64,000 nt of DNA, taken from positions 35,124,018-35,188,017 of the forward strand of contig CM057151.1 of the NCBI GenBank assembly GCA_029962745.1, given 5' to 3'. The DNA comes from Echinometra lucunter (lineage: Eukaryota > Echinodermata > Echinoidea > Camarodonta > Echinometridae). Positions 39,001 through 53,199 of the stretch are shown piece by piece (position 1 is the first letter of the stretch; each line of letters begins with the position of its first letter). Made by a program: the position numbers and the translations under genes. Below the pieces are notes generated by a model. It was not told the origin of the DNA. It did no database searches and worked only from the letters and a program-made list of their open reading frames with translations.

Positions 39001-42000
39001 GATTTCTAAGGATGCTGATCATAGCAAGGCAAAATGTGTGATTTGCCACAAATCATTTGATGTTAGCAACATGGGTGAAGCTGCATTAAAGAGTCACATG
39101 GCAGGCAAAAAACATAAACAAAATCTGGCTGCTGTCTCTGAATCTTCAAACCCTGGAAGAATTAACACAATATCATCATATTTTTCAAGTCAGGGGAGCA
39201 AGTCATCTTCGACATTAAGTTCTGAATCTGTACCATCAACTTCAAAGGGTACCTCGAGTGCTACGGATCGAGATATGTCATCTTATCTCACCCCCGATTC
39301 TGTGTTCAAAGCAGAACTGATATGGACCATGAAACTGATAGATTCTCATAACTCGTATAACTCTGCAAAGAACATTTCCAGTCTATTCGGTTTGATGTTT
39401 CCAGACAGTGAAATCGCATCTAGATTTACATGTGGGGAGGATAAATCAAACTACCTAGCTACATTTGGATTAGCCCCTTACTTCACTGCCCGTATGAAGG
39501 ATAAAATACGGGGTGCTGATGAGTATGTACTGCTATTTGATGAGAGTTTGAACAAGAGCATGCAAATGAAGCAATTAGACATTCATGCAAGATTTTTTGA
39601 CTCTGGAATTGTAACTACTCGTTATATTGGATCAGAATTCATGGGACATGCTACAGCCAACGACCTTCATGACAGGATTTTGCCAGTTATTCAAGACTTG
39701 GGCACCAGTAACCTAGTACAACTATCAATGGATGGTCCAAATGTCAATTGGAAACTCTTCGAACTTCTCTGTGAAGATGTCAGTAAAGAGCACAAGAAAA
39801 GCCTCTTGAACATTGGAAGCTGTGGCATGCACGTAATGCACAATGCATTTCGTAGTGGTTGCATAGGATGTGGGTGGGAGATAGAAGAAACTTTGTGTAG
39901 CTTGCATCGTCTTTTCAAGGACTCTCCCGCCAGAACAGAGGACTTTGAAAAAGTTACCAACTCAACAACCTTCCCCTTGAAGTTTTGCAGACATCGATGG
40001 TTAGAAAACCAGTCTGTCATGGCCAGAGCACTGGAGGTAAAGCCAAAATTAGATCAGTATGTTCAGGCAGTGGAAAGGAACCAAGCCCCAAATCCCAAAA
40101 CGAAGACATGTGAAACTGTCCGGAGTGCTATCAAGGATCCCCTGTTCGAAGCAAAGGGGGAATTCTTTCTCTCCATTGCGAGAGAAATAGAACCATTTCT
40201 GGCAGATTATCAGACAGTCAGCCCCATGATTCCATTCATTGGAACAGACATTGTCAAAATTCTGAAGAGCCTGATGAGGAGGTTTGTGAAGGATGATATC
40301 TTAGCTGCAGCAAGTACGCCACTTAGAATCAGTAAGCTAGAGCTGAAAGATGAGAATCTAAAAGACACATCACAAGTTGACATAGGGTTTGCCACAAAGC
40401 AAGCAGTCACAAAGGCAAAGAAAAAAGTCAGTGAGAGAGTCATCTATCAGTTCAGAAATGACTGTCGCAAGTTTCTACTGAATGTGACTAAGAAACTCTT
40501 GGAGAAATCGCCAATCAAGTATAGTCTTGTACGCACTGCAAAATGGATGGATCCAGAAGAAATACTGAAGGATGGGGCCTCCTGTGAAACAGCTCTTACG
40601 GCAACCCTACAAGTCTTGGTGAATAGTCAGTATGTGAATGGTAGGGACTGTGATAGAATCCTTAGTGAGTATAGGGAAATGATGGCAGGAGAAGTCGTTG
40701 ACCTTCACAGTTTCAAGAGGAAGGACATGAGGTTGGACAAGTTCTATGCAGGTGTTGGAGAAAGCAAACAATTAATGAACTTGTGGACAATCATGAAACT
40801 TCTCATGTGCTTGTCACATGGACAGGCAGATGTTGAAAGGGGATTTTCGGTTAACAAGGAGGTGGAAGTAGAAAATCAAAAAGAGAGAACATTGGTCGCA
40901 AGAAGGATCATTGTTGATCACATACGTACGGCAGGAGGAGTCATGAATGTGGGAATAACCAAGGAAATGCTGTCTCATGCAAAGCAAGCTAGACAGAGGT
41001 ACAGGACATTTCTGGAGGAAGAGAAGAAAAAGAGGATGGATGAACTTAAAGGGGAGAAGCGAAAGCTATTGGAGGATGAAATAGACAGCATGAAAAAGCG
41101 GAAAGTGCAGCTGGAGAAAGATGCATGCTTCCTCCATAAAGAGGCCGACTCCACTGCGGAATTAGCAGAGAAGGGTGGAGACCTGTCACTACTGGCAAAA
41201 TCCAATGCTATGCGGAGGCGTGCCCGGGAAAAAGATGCAGAGGCTCAAAATGCTGAGCAGTTAATCAAGATTAAAGAGGGAGAGCTTGTAGATTAGGTGG
41301 GTAAAATTGATTACTTTGTTTCTTTTTATGTCATGACAGTTACATGTAAATATGTTTGTCTCAGAGGTGCTTGAAACAGGTAAATTGCGAGCCATGCGAG
41401 GTTAATATTGTCATGGAAAATTGACAAAAATGCATGGAAAAGTCATGGAAAAGTCATGGATTTTTTTTTTAATGGAAGGTGCAGGAACCCTGGTATTATG
41501 AATCCATTGAAAATAAATGTATGTCTGAAAACTAAATATGATTGACTCTGATTTTTCCTTGAGTTTTTGCATTTTGGAAGAGTGGTCTTAAACTTTTGCA
41601 GATGATGGTGTTACCAATTATGCTATAGACTCTGAATTGGACGAGTTATTTTACAAGAAATGTATTGATTAATGCTGGGACAGTGGAGGATTCTGGGGAG
41701 GGAAAAAAAGGTTAAACCCATCTAACAATCTACTCAGACATGTATCTGTTTTAATGCTCATTATTCCAATTAAATATAACATCGTAAATGGCAGAAAATG
41801 TGTCAAAAGAGTTTTCGAAATATTGCTGACTTGCCTTGTTTGTGTTTTTGAGGGCATGTTATAACTGTAATTCTGACGAATGAACTTCTGAACAATGGAA
41901 GTGCCTTATGTAGCAAAGTATTGTATAATTTAGCTTCACATCTAACTTCTAATTCTCTCTCTTATATTTGTGCCTCACAGATCAAGATGAATGGTAAGTA

Positions 42001-45000
42001 TTAGAGCTTATGAGTGAAATATATTGCTTATTCTTTTATAGTTAAATGGTTAAATGGTTAAATGGTTGGTTAATTTACCTGACTACTAAGAAAGTATGTG
42101 TATGCTTGATAGTAAACAACTAGTTGACTGACGGCTTTAAGTCCCCTCTGAAGGACCTGGTAAGGAGGATTAATACTTTACCAAAGGGCATTAGCGCATC
42201 AGATTGGTTTTGAAACCGGGTACTCCCGGTTACGAGACCACTGCTCTACGACTGAGCCACAGCACCTCCTGAGTTAAAATATTTGATTATTCTGTTATAG
42301 CTGTTAATACCTTTTTTTTGAAAGAACATGACAGATACACGATTGAGATCCTTCCAGACTCGGGAAGAACTCTTGAGAATGTAAAAATACTCCATTTTGT
42401 AATGATGACAATAACATTGATAATGGTTGGATGTAATTTTTTTGTTTTAAATCCCAGGGGATACAAAGTCATGTATGATAGAGTAGTCAAACCTAATAGG
42501 TATCAACATCAGCAAAATTTAGTACTTACTAATTATACCCTCCCCAAACGAAGTTGAAGGGGGTATATAGCAATCAGTATATGGTTGGTCGGTCCATTGC
42601 AAATCTTGTGGATCATACGTACTTCTTCCACAGTTTTTAAACTATGCTCATGAAATCTGGCACACACATTGGTCTTGTGGTGAGGATGTGCAAGACACAT
42701 TTTTTAAATGTGTCAGAAACTGCGTTGCCATGGTAACTGTGTATTATGGCATTAAATCAGGGAAATATTTCGGATCGAACTACTTCCCCATTTGTAGAGC
42801 AATGCTCAGGAAATTTAGCACACGCATCACCTTCAGTGATATTTCTGGTTTTGTTTCACTTTGAAAACTTTTTCTGTTTCTTTCTCTGCAGATAGGGTAC
42901 GAGAGTCACTGAATGAGATTTACCTCATGACTAATGTGTAAGTAAATCTTAATTCCAATTTTTTTCTTTTATTGATTTTGACTGCAAACCAAATGACTTG
43001 GATGAGAAGAAAAGAGACTATGAGTTTGATAATTTTTGTCAGATATATTCATGACATAATTGTATTATTACTAATGCATGCTTGATATAAAAGCTAAAAC
43101 AAATTCAGATTCTTTTTGATTATTTATGTTGCATATTCCTTTTTGTGAAAAAGACTTGGTCATTTTCTTTCTTAATTAGTTAAATAAAATGAAGTAACTT
43201 TGATGCAAAGAAGATAAAATCATGATACATGAAATGAAAACAAACCATTAAGATATTTTTCATTTTCTTTTCCTCTTCCATAAGTGTATTTTTAGGCTGA
43301 ATATTACCAGATTACGAGAATCATTATAAAGAACTGTTTATCACAAGATATTGCAAATGGCAAATGCAAAATTAGAAGCTGATGTAAAATTTGATAATGT
43401 AACACTTTTCACATTCATTTTGCATCACCTTTGCAGTGTTGTCAGTCAACTACTGAATGACATCCGAGAGCATGTAGGCTGCCTATACAAACTGGCTGAA
43501 TGTGTCTCAGTCATTGATATGCTTGTCTCCTTTGCTCATGCATGCACTCTCTCAGACTATGGTACGTATTCTAGTCACTGCGGTTTATGGGTAATTTTGG
43601 TTATTTTTATTGACTGCTGAGCAAGCTTGTGCATACTTGTAAAGGGGCGTTCAGATATGAGGCAACATTGTGGCGCCACAATTTAGTGTACAAGTCTATT
43701 TTTTTTTTTTTTTTTTTTTGCTACCTGGCTGAAAAAAATGCACTCCAATCAAATTCCTAAAAAGTTACTGCAGAATATGTTGTCATGAGATTGTCTGCAC
43801 AAGTTTTGACAAAGTTCTCTTTTATTTCAGAGTTGATGCTTTAATGCGTGTTCATTAACATAAGTGGCACCACAATAGCGCCATATCTGAACACTAAAAA
43901 TTTTGTGGCACCACAATGTTGCCTCATATCTGAACGCCCCGTTTGTGAGCAGTCAGGGAACTGAATGCTTTCACAAACAAGAACACTGCTGTCTGGATAG
44001 TAAGCAAATAATCACCGTTGGCAAAGGTGATGGACAAACTATCACTTCCGAGGCAATCTGGATGTAGCTATCTTTCCTCAGCTTCGCTTCGGAAAGATAG
44101 CGTGTACATCCAGATCATTATCGAAATGATCATTTGTCTCGTCACATGAAACCAAAAGATGATTATTTGCTGTATATTCCACATCTGAAACCATATAACT
44201 GTGTAGGAAAAAAAAGAAGAATATTTTACTTCTCTACAAGGAAAAATGAAGGTTTAAAAACGGAAAGAAGTTCCGACTGCACTAGATGCCTGCTTATTTA
44301 GCGCTAGCACGTATCTTGTGACAATATACTACACACGCCCGACTTGCTTTGCCTCTCAACAAGTAAGCTAATTGTGACATCACAAAAGAAGCAAAGAATT
44401 TGACTGTGATGACAAAATGATGGCAAAAATCATCACAGGGGTCATGCACTTTTATTTTGCACGTACTCAAAACTATTGATAACATATGATGACTCTATGG
44501 ACTGAAGCGATCAGCGAAACACAAAACTGCCATCACTGCAAGGTCATGCACTTTTCTTCTTTCTGATGATTGATGGGGAAACTACACTTTATCACGTTAT
44601 TCAGTTTTCGACCAATCCTACAGCAACATTCTTAGTACGTGGAATATATCGAGAGAATACTTAGAAATCCCTTCTGCAAACAGTGGATAAAACTTTCTTC
44701 AGCTTTTGAAGAGTAATGTGGTTAAGCTGATGAACCCTATGCCCGAGATGATTTGGGCTAAGGTGTATGGAAAATGCATGTTATACTGAAATGAAACCAT
44801 ACATTAAGGTACTTTGAATCAGTAGACAAAGGTTGTTCAGAAAACTATATTCCAGCCACATGTGGATGGTGATAAACATTTTACTGCTGCACTGATTAGA
44901 CCTTGCTTTCTTTAGCTGATGTGAAACCACTGTTCCTTTGAAGGTTTCTTTCCATGAAGGTAAATCATTTGAAGTCAAAAGACGGTTGTTTTTAGGACTG

Positions 45001-48000
45001 CACTGTATACCATCCAAGAATGTAGACATCCCCAGTTACCTGCTGCACATTATAATTTAAGCTATCTTAAGCTGATGTGAAACCATTTCAGAGGTTTAGG
45101 GCTTCTATCCATAAAGTTAAGATCATTCAATGCTCTGGAGGAGGATACTTTGCATTGGGCATAGTTACATTGCTACTCCCTAACCTACAGAGTGCACTAA
45201 AATAGCCAACAGCATCACACTCTTCAGTTGCTTGATTTTTATTTATTTTACTTTTTTTTTTTCTTTTTTTTTGGGGGGGGGGGGAGATTATTTGTTTGTT
45301 TGTTTGTTTGGTTGGTTCTTTGTTTATAAGATTAAGATCACATATATCATATGGATCAATATCTGACTACATTATCTGACAAATGCTCAGATGCCTGTGC
45401 AAGCAGAGTTTGGATGCAACTGATCAATTAGGTAATAAGCTTAGGCTTACATATATCATAAGATTAAGACCATTGAATACATTGTCTCAGAAACATGCAG
45501 ATATGTGTTAAAATAGCCTGTGCTATCTTCAACTGATATAAAAACAACCAGTAGCACTTTGGAAGAGACTAGATATTTAGATCACAAGACCAAGCTCGAT
45601 TAGATCATAAGATCAAAACCAGGCCCCCTATAGCTCCGCCATTTTGTTCAAATTCATTAGAAGGCTGATCTAAGCATGCATCAATATTCATGACCAAAAT
45701 TGAATAATTCATTTCTTAATAAGATGCTTCCCACAAGTAGCATGCGTTTGTACATGTTTTGAAACATTACGCCCATCAGCTTACTGCATGCGCAATAAAT
45801 GCTCAACAAATGCGCAACTGATTTGCAACAAAAGCACATCATTAAATCAGAGTGTCACAATAAACTGATACACATAATAGATATGAATAATGCAACAGTG
45901 TTATCAATATCATGGCAATAACGGGTGCTTATCGGCCCCTTCAAATGAACCGAAAGAGGTGGGGCCTCATGCCATTCGCATATTGATATCCGCGCGTGCT
46001 GCTTTCTGTCTAGTAAATTTATTATTATGTCTATGATCAAAACCAACGGATTAAACATATTGTATAATCTTACAAGCACACTGATGTGGTCATTTAGGTA
46101 ATGGGTTTAATTGACTTATGATCAAGATTACTGTGAACAAGATCATTGAGTACACTCCTACATATTTGGTTTTGCCTCTGCATATATGTTTTCTTTCTTT
46201 TTTTTCATCATCTTCTCTATGCAGTGGGACCAGACTTAATTTTATTATTACCAGTAAATTTATTATGTCTATGATCAAAACCAACGGATTAAACATATTG
46301 TATAATCTTACAAGCACACTGATGTGGTCATTTAGGTAATGGGTTTAATTGACTTATGATCAAGATTACTGTGAACAAGATCATTGAGTACACTCCTACA
46401 TATTTGGTTTTGCCTCTGCATATATGTTTTCTTTCTTTTTTTTCATCATCTTCTCTATGCAGTGCGACCAGACTTTACCGATACCCTAGCTATCAAGCAG
46501 GCCAAGCATCCTATCTTGGACAAGATCTCTTATGATCCACCAGTTCCAAACAACATTGTAAGATTATGTGTGTGTTTTTTTCCTAGTATTGTTTTTTGTT
46601 TTCTGTTTTGGGTTTTTTAAAAGTAACTTTCGAAATATGTTGGCATTCAGCATGCATTCATTTCAGTGTTGTATCAATTTGATTTTAAGTGCCCTGTCTC
46701 TTGATTACCAGGTTTAACTTCACTGTGGATTAAGTTTGGTATATTTTTGTCTCATTGTACCATTTTAATAACCATGCTATTGACCTCTGCACAGCATTTG
46801 CAGCAGAGTCTCCGTTGCAATTAACCCATAGAGGTACAGTGTCACCTTTAGGAGATGCTTTTGCAGTATCTGTTGGTTCAGAATGTTAGGCAGCACATAT
46901 CATACATGAGCAGAAAGAGAAAAATGCACTGACAAATTTGAGCCCATTCCCATCGCTGTATGGTGTGGCGTTCTCGAATTAGAGCAGTTTAATTGTAACT
47001 AATCATTAAACTCTTTAAATTGGCAACGCAGTGAATAACATAATCACTATTTCTGTGTTCAAATTGGCAATTTCTGATTCAATTTTACAATTTAATTTTG
47101 GTTAATGTTATATCCATATTTATTTTTTTTCAAGTTATGTAAATGTGGAAAAAAATAATTTGTATTGCCAATTTGAGGATTGAAGATGATTAATTTAGAC
47201 CTCTAGAAAGCTCTGTACTGCTATGGGTTAAAGCTTGGCTAGGTATTTAACCGAGGGTTAATATTTAGATCAGACTTAAACATCAGTTAAATAATCCCCC
47301 TCTGTCAGAACGCCAAGGAGACTTAAACCACACTTAGACCAGAGGTGAGGTTTAAGTGTGGTCCAGTGAACCCAGGGTGAAATTTTCTTTCAGGTTTTAA
47401 CTTGAACCTGCTATCAGTACAGACCAATGTTTACACTTTGATGTAGAGAGAAAAAAGGAGGCACGATACCCTAAAAGCATTAGGCTTGTGCCCGGGGGGG
47501 GGGGGGGTACTCGACCCCAAAAGTGGTAGGTATGTGCCGCGGGCGAGATAAAAAAACGGGGGCTTTGGAATGGGCTTATTGTGAAAAGGAGGGTCTTCGG
47601 AACGGGCTTCGCAACTACAAATGTTTGTGAAAACGGGGGTCTTTGGAATAGTTCGCATGCGCGTGAGTGCGTATGTATCCCTATGGAACGGGCATACGTG
47701 CATGCAGCTAGCCCGGCGGCATGATTTTTAGGGCTTTGCATCATAAGATTTAAGGCCAAACCACAAAATGTGGACCTCTGTCACGAATGGGTTAAGACAT
47801 ACACCATGTGAAATACTTTTTAGAGAAACAAATAAAAAGGAGGAGACAAGAAAGAAGAGAAAAAGAAAGAAAAGAAAGAAAGGGATAGGATGTGAGAGAC
47901 AGGAACGGAGTTTACTTTGGTATATAGATTATATTTGTTATAAGTTATTCAAGGTGTGGAAGAAAAGAGGAACTTGGGACTTCATTGGGATTTGTCTTTA

Positions 48001-51000
48001 TATTTATTTCCAGTATGCATCAGAGGAGAGCAACTTCATTGTCATCACTGGTCCAAATATGGTCAGTATGAACATTTCCCTTCGTTTTACTTTACTGCAT
48101 TACATCAAAATATATCTGCCATTGCTAAGAGATCACTATAACGGTGTTTTCTTGAGGCTTTAACATATATACTAATGTGTCTATGTGACATTTACAATGA
48201 AAGACATGAATGGTTGAGAGAGAATTTATTGCAGCAGGGTGGGTAGGAAAACATAGCATGATATCTGACTCCAGAAGCTCTGCTCCTACTAAGTTTACAT
48301 CATTCACTGTGATTGTATGCTTTGTGATGTTAAAACATTTTACTGCAGTGGATAATTTTGTTATGTGTCAACTTGTCAAACTTCTGAGGCCACTTTATTG
48401 TCCTACCTATCTATAGAGTGGCAAGTCCACCTACCTGAAGCAGATAGCCCTGCTGCAGATCATGGCTCAGATTGGTTGCTTCATCCCAGCAGAATATGCT
48501 TCCTTCAGGATCTGTGATCAAGTCTTCTCAAGGATTGGATGTGATGATGACATTGAGACCAATGCTTCTTCCTTTACACTAGAGGTATGAATACTAGAGT
48601 GCCTTTTCCATCGGTCATTTCAGTTTTTTCACTTCATTATTCAGGTAGGAGAGATAACATGGACAATTTGAGGTGAAATATAGTATGATATTAACTTTCC
48701 ACATGTATTTGAAATTCAGAGTAAGTCGCCCAAACTTATTTTGTTTCTGTTGGATTGAATAAATGGTCCCAACAGCTAACATTCTACAAAAAGGTTTGAT
48801 ATAGGGGTCCCTTTTCTGATCAAAGACTTCTGTTACATCATGTTATAGATGTTTTACCAGATTACTATCTTTTACTACTTTTCAGTAAGTTCCTTTGATT
48901 TATAATAAATTTTTCAATGAAGACTGCTTTTAAGTGTTTGTGAATTGATCTTGTATTCAATTTTTCATATCTCATATCTCTCTGTCCATTAGATGAGAGA
49001 AGTGAATTACATTGTTCAGAACTGTACACATGAATCTCTGGTTATTGTTGATGAACTTGGAAGAGGTGGGTGTAATTACTTCAGAATGTTTGGGACCAGC
49101 CAGAGGTCTGAAATTAGCAATCTTTAGGTGTCCCCAAACCCTTACTGTGCAGACCCACTGTGCTTAAGCATTTTTAGTATGCAGGCATTTAGAAGCTTTC
49201 CTTTCTTTTACTAATGGGCAGTATAATACAGTGGTATAGAAGCTGCTACACCAATATTTAGATTAATCTTAATATCATACATTCAGTAGTCGCTTGAATT
49301 TACTTATATTTGTTGTACCACTTACATACCTGCCAACTGTTCCTATTAAATAGGAATATTCCTATTTTGGGGGAATGAAAATTGCTATTTTAGCCCGTGT
49401 GTTCCTATTTCTGTACAAATTTGTCTGTAGTATTGAATAGGAAAATAAGGAATGTTCCTGTTTTTGAAAAATTTTTGAATAATTTGTTCCTATTTCTTGG
49501 CTGTCAGGGTTGGCAGGTATGGACTTAGTGCCTTATCCATGAAGTTCCATGCAGAGTATTATTGTATACATTAGATTTGTCAATATCAGAAGAGCTTGGC
49601 ATCCTTCGTAGACATGAAGTGAGAACATTTATTGTGATGTTAGCTGATCATAGAAAGAATGAAATCTCTCTCTCATCTTCATGTGTGAGGCCAAGGAAAA
49701 GTTTAGATAATGCAGAAAACAATCTTTTAAAGTCAAATTATATAGTCTTAGCTCCTGTACAGTTTTGGTAGCAAAATGAAAATTGGCATGAAACTAACTA
49801 AATATAGTTTCACATTGTCCATCTTGCATAAGAAGATACATGAGTTAGATTGTGTGATATCCAGTCATAATTTCCAGTGAATTTTAGTGTAAATGTCTGA
49901 AAGGAATGCAATGGAACAGTTACACTCTGCCTTACGCTATGACCCTTGCATCTGACTGCTCCCCACATAACATTAATACCTCTTAGAACTCTGCTTGGTT
50001 TCACACGTGTGCAGGCGCTGTGTGATGCACATGGGATGTTGTTGACTTTCAATTGCAGGGACCGTAAACAAAGTTGATTTTGATTGTAAAATACACTCAC
50101 TTAAATGAGTTTTTATGTAATATCCTTCGCATCATAATAATTATGGGATACATTCTTTCATATCGTCTGGCAATGAATTCAAATAATGAAAGATACTTTT
50201 ATTAGAATTTCCAAAACTATACATTATCTTTTGTAATGGCACAAGAAGGGATTTGCAGTGTTGCGAATCGTCACTACTTTGTTACTCTTCTGGAAATTCC
50301 TACCATTAAATAAAAGGGTCTCAGGTACTAGTGGTGATGAAGTTATAGGGATCTGTTGTGCCATTTGTGAATTCAGACTCAGTTTCAAGGCATTCTCATT
50401 CTTTGAAACACACTTTAGAGACTTCACAAACCTTATAAAGATTTGTAGGAGGTACTAGCAGTACTGAAGGTATAGGGATCTATCAAGCCCTCTGCAAATG
50501 CAAGACACAGTATCAAGACATTCACATTCTTTGAACACACTCACCAACTGAAAGTTATTGATAATGATGACTTTTAGATTTATAAGTAGTGAAGAAGGGG
50601 AATCTACTTGTATTATGCCCTCTGTGAATATCTCCTCAGTCTCAAGGCATTCACACTCTTTGCAACACACTTCCTAAAACTCATCAGCCATATCTTTATG
50701 CTTTTATCAAGGTACCAGTAGTGATGAAGGAGTAGGGATCTGTCATGCTATCTGTGAATACCTTCTCAGCCTCAAGGCATTCACATTCTTTGCCACACAC
50801 TTCATGGAACTCACCAGTCTGGATGCTCTCTACCCCAATGTTGAAAAGTAAAGACCTATTCACATGTAGTGGCAAACCCTGTGGTAAACCAGCAGTTTTC
50901 TTTGTGCGTAAATGAATGGTATTTTAGGAGACAAAACAAAAACCTGCAGAGGTAAAAATTGTCTTTTGTTCTTACTGGTGGCAAAAAGATGTAAACCAAT

Positions 51001-53163
51001 CAAATTCTTATAAAGTTAGAAAATGCACCTTCACAAGCATTTTATTTGAATGTGAATTATGTATGCGGAGTCATCATAAGTTGTATGGTTTACCACACCA
51101 TAAGTGAACACCTAAAAATCTGAAGGGGTTTTCTAAGGGGGTTTGTTACTGGATGTATGAATGAGCCATTAGTTCCTTGTTCTGCTTCATTTAATGAGCA
51201 ACCAACAAAGATTCATATAATAATGTTCTGCTTCATTTAATGAGCAACCAATAAAGATATCGTTGCCTGGCTGGCAGAAGGGCGGTAAAGCGCGCGCACT
51301 GTATCTTCACGTATCGTGCGTTAGAGCTCCTGTCCTTCCGCCAGCTGGGGAGAAGTATAAAATTGCACACCCGCGTTACTGCCCTTCTGCCAGCTGATTG
51401 TATGATAGAAGAATGTTCTGCTTCATATAATGAGCAACCAACAAAGGTATGATTATATGATAGAAGAATGTTCTGCTTAATTTAATGAGCAACCAACAAA
51501 GATAAGATTATATCACTTTCGCCACAAGGCTTCAATGGCAGTTCATGCTTTGGGGTTTTTTGTTTGTTGGTTTTTTGTTTTTTTTTAGCTTTTCACTATT
51601 TATAATTCTGATTTTGTAATTGAATTATATCACAAAGTTTGTTTCTTTTTTTAAAAACTTCTTTCAGTACACTATGAATGAGTGGATGAGAAGAAGAAAG
51701 ATTAGTAATAGAAATATATGTATGAAGATGGTTTAGCCTGATAAGATTAATTTTTGTCACGGCTAGTATCAAAAGGAAATCCAGATGTGTCAGCCATTGC
51801 CTTGGAGGAAAACAAAACAAATAAGAAAGCTGTACTGATGGAAATGAAATTATGTAAATGATAGCAAAAAATATGAGCTTTTTGAAATCACCATATATGT
51901 GTATAGGAAATTCATATCAATATTCATATTCTTCCAGCTACCATTTCCAAGTAGAGCAGTGTACAGCTGAGGGAATGGACAGCAATAGACTCAACTACAC
52001 ACACATTCTATCAAGAGGGAGAACAACAGAGCAGTACTATGGTAAAACATTCATTTCACTAGCACCTTGAATGCCTAGGAGAAGACCTGGAATGGTTTTA
52101 ATAATTACTGCCTCAGTCACACTTTTAAACCTACTCCAACGGACTCAAAACTGAAGGATTCTTCAGCAAATTACAGCAAATGTAATTTCTTACTTAGTTT
52201 TGATGGTCTCTTCAATGCAACCTTGGTGTATTAAAGTCCCTTCATGCGGGCATGATTTAGCTTTTACAAACGTGTGTTAGATGAACTCTGGTGAGACAAG
52301 TTATCAATTATTTTATTAGCATTTATCCTTGTGTATCTTGGTATTATTCATAGTATCCATCTTTAAATTTCACAGATCAGTGTTGAAATTCATGACAAAT
52401 TCAAGGTCCTTGTAAAACAATATGGCAATGTAGATGTGGTATTAAAGTTTTGGCACTGAAAAAGTCAAACTCCTGTAGATGCCACACATTATTAGGCAAA
52501 ATAAAACTGTTATTGAAAAAAAAAAGTAGTTTATATTTTATTTTAAAATGCCTGTCTCTTATTTACAGGTATCAAGTTAGCAGAAATATCCACTCTACCA
52601 CCTTCAATCGTCAGAGAGGCCAAAGCACTGTCCCAAAGATTGGCACACGAAAGAAAGGTAAGCACCTTTTCCACTTAAAAAAAGGATTTGGTTTGCATAT
52701 TTAAAACTAGTCTGAAAGTTGTTAATTTACAGTAAAGCCATTTAGCTTTAATATTGAAGAGCTGCCAAGCAGCACTGAATGTTCAGTAATTCATATTAAA
52801 TTTTTAAACCAGTAGTTTTATACAAAAGCTTGTGCATTATTCTCTTGAATCTTTCTGTGAAATATTTGTTCCCACAACAAGATTCCAATATTAAATCATT
52901 AACTATAGTACCATTTTTTTTCCCCAGTATAAATCGCAGCTTTGTATTATGACTCATTGTATACGCAAGATATATTGTACAAACAAAACAACAAAAAAAA
53001 ACAGAAACATGAAGGTGTGAATGTAATTAAATGCTTTTTCTTTTCTGATAGATATACTAAAACTTGAGGTTATTGATTGCCCAAAGTAGGGTAACTGCAG
53101 GAGGCTTTAATTTCGTTTACAACATTCAAACATTTTTTTTCTTGTATTTATATATATATATGT

Positions 53164-53199
<36 letters not shown>

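Noticed and set aside
38942..41296. 784-residue ORF as a host zinc-finger gene
   Set aside because: It lies inside matching TIRs with a target duplication and has hAT-like core and C-terminal motifs, so it is a transposase.
50325..50444. Copy 1 as a mutually exclusive alternative MSH4 exon
   Set aside because: The only visible donor (GTAGGA) ends in phase 1, while the next exon needs phase 2. The switch block also reads FETHF rather than FATHF.
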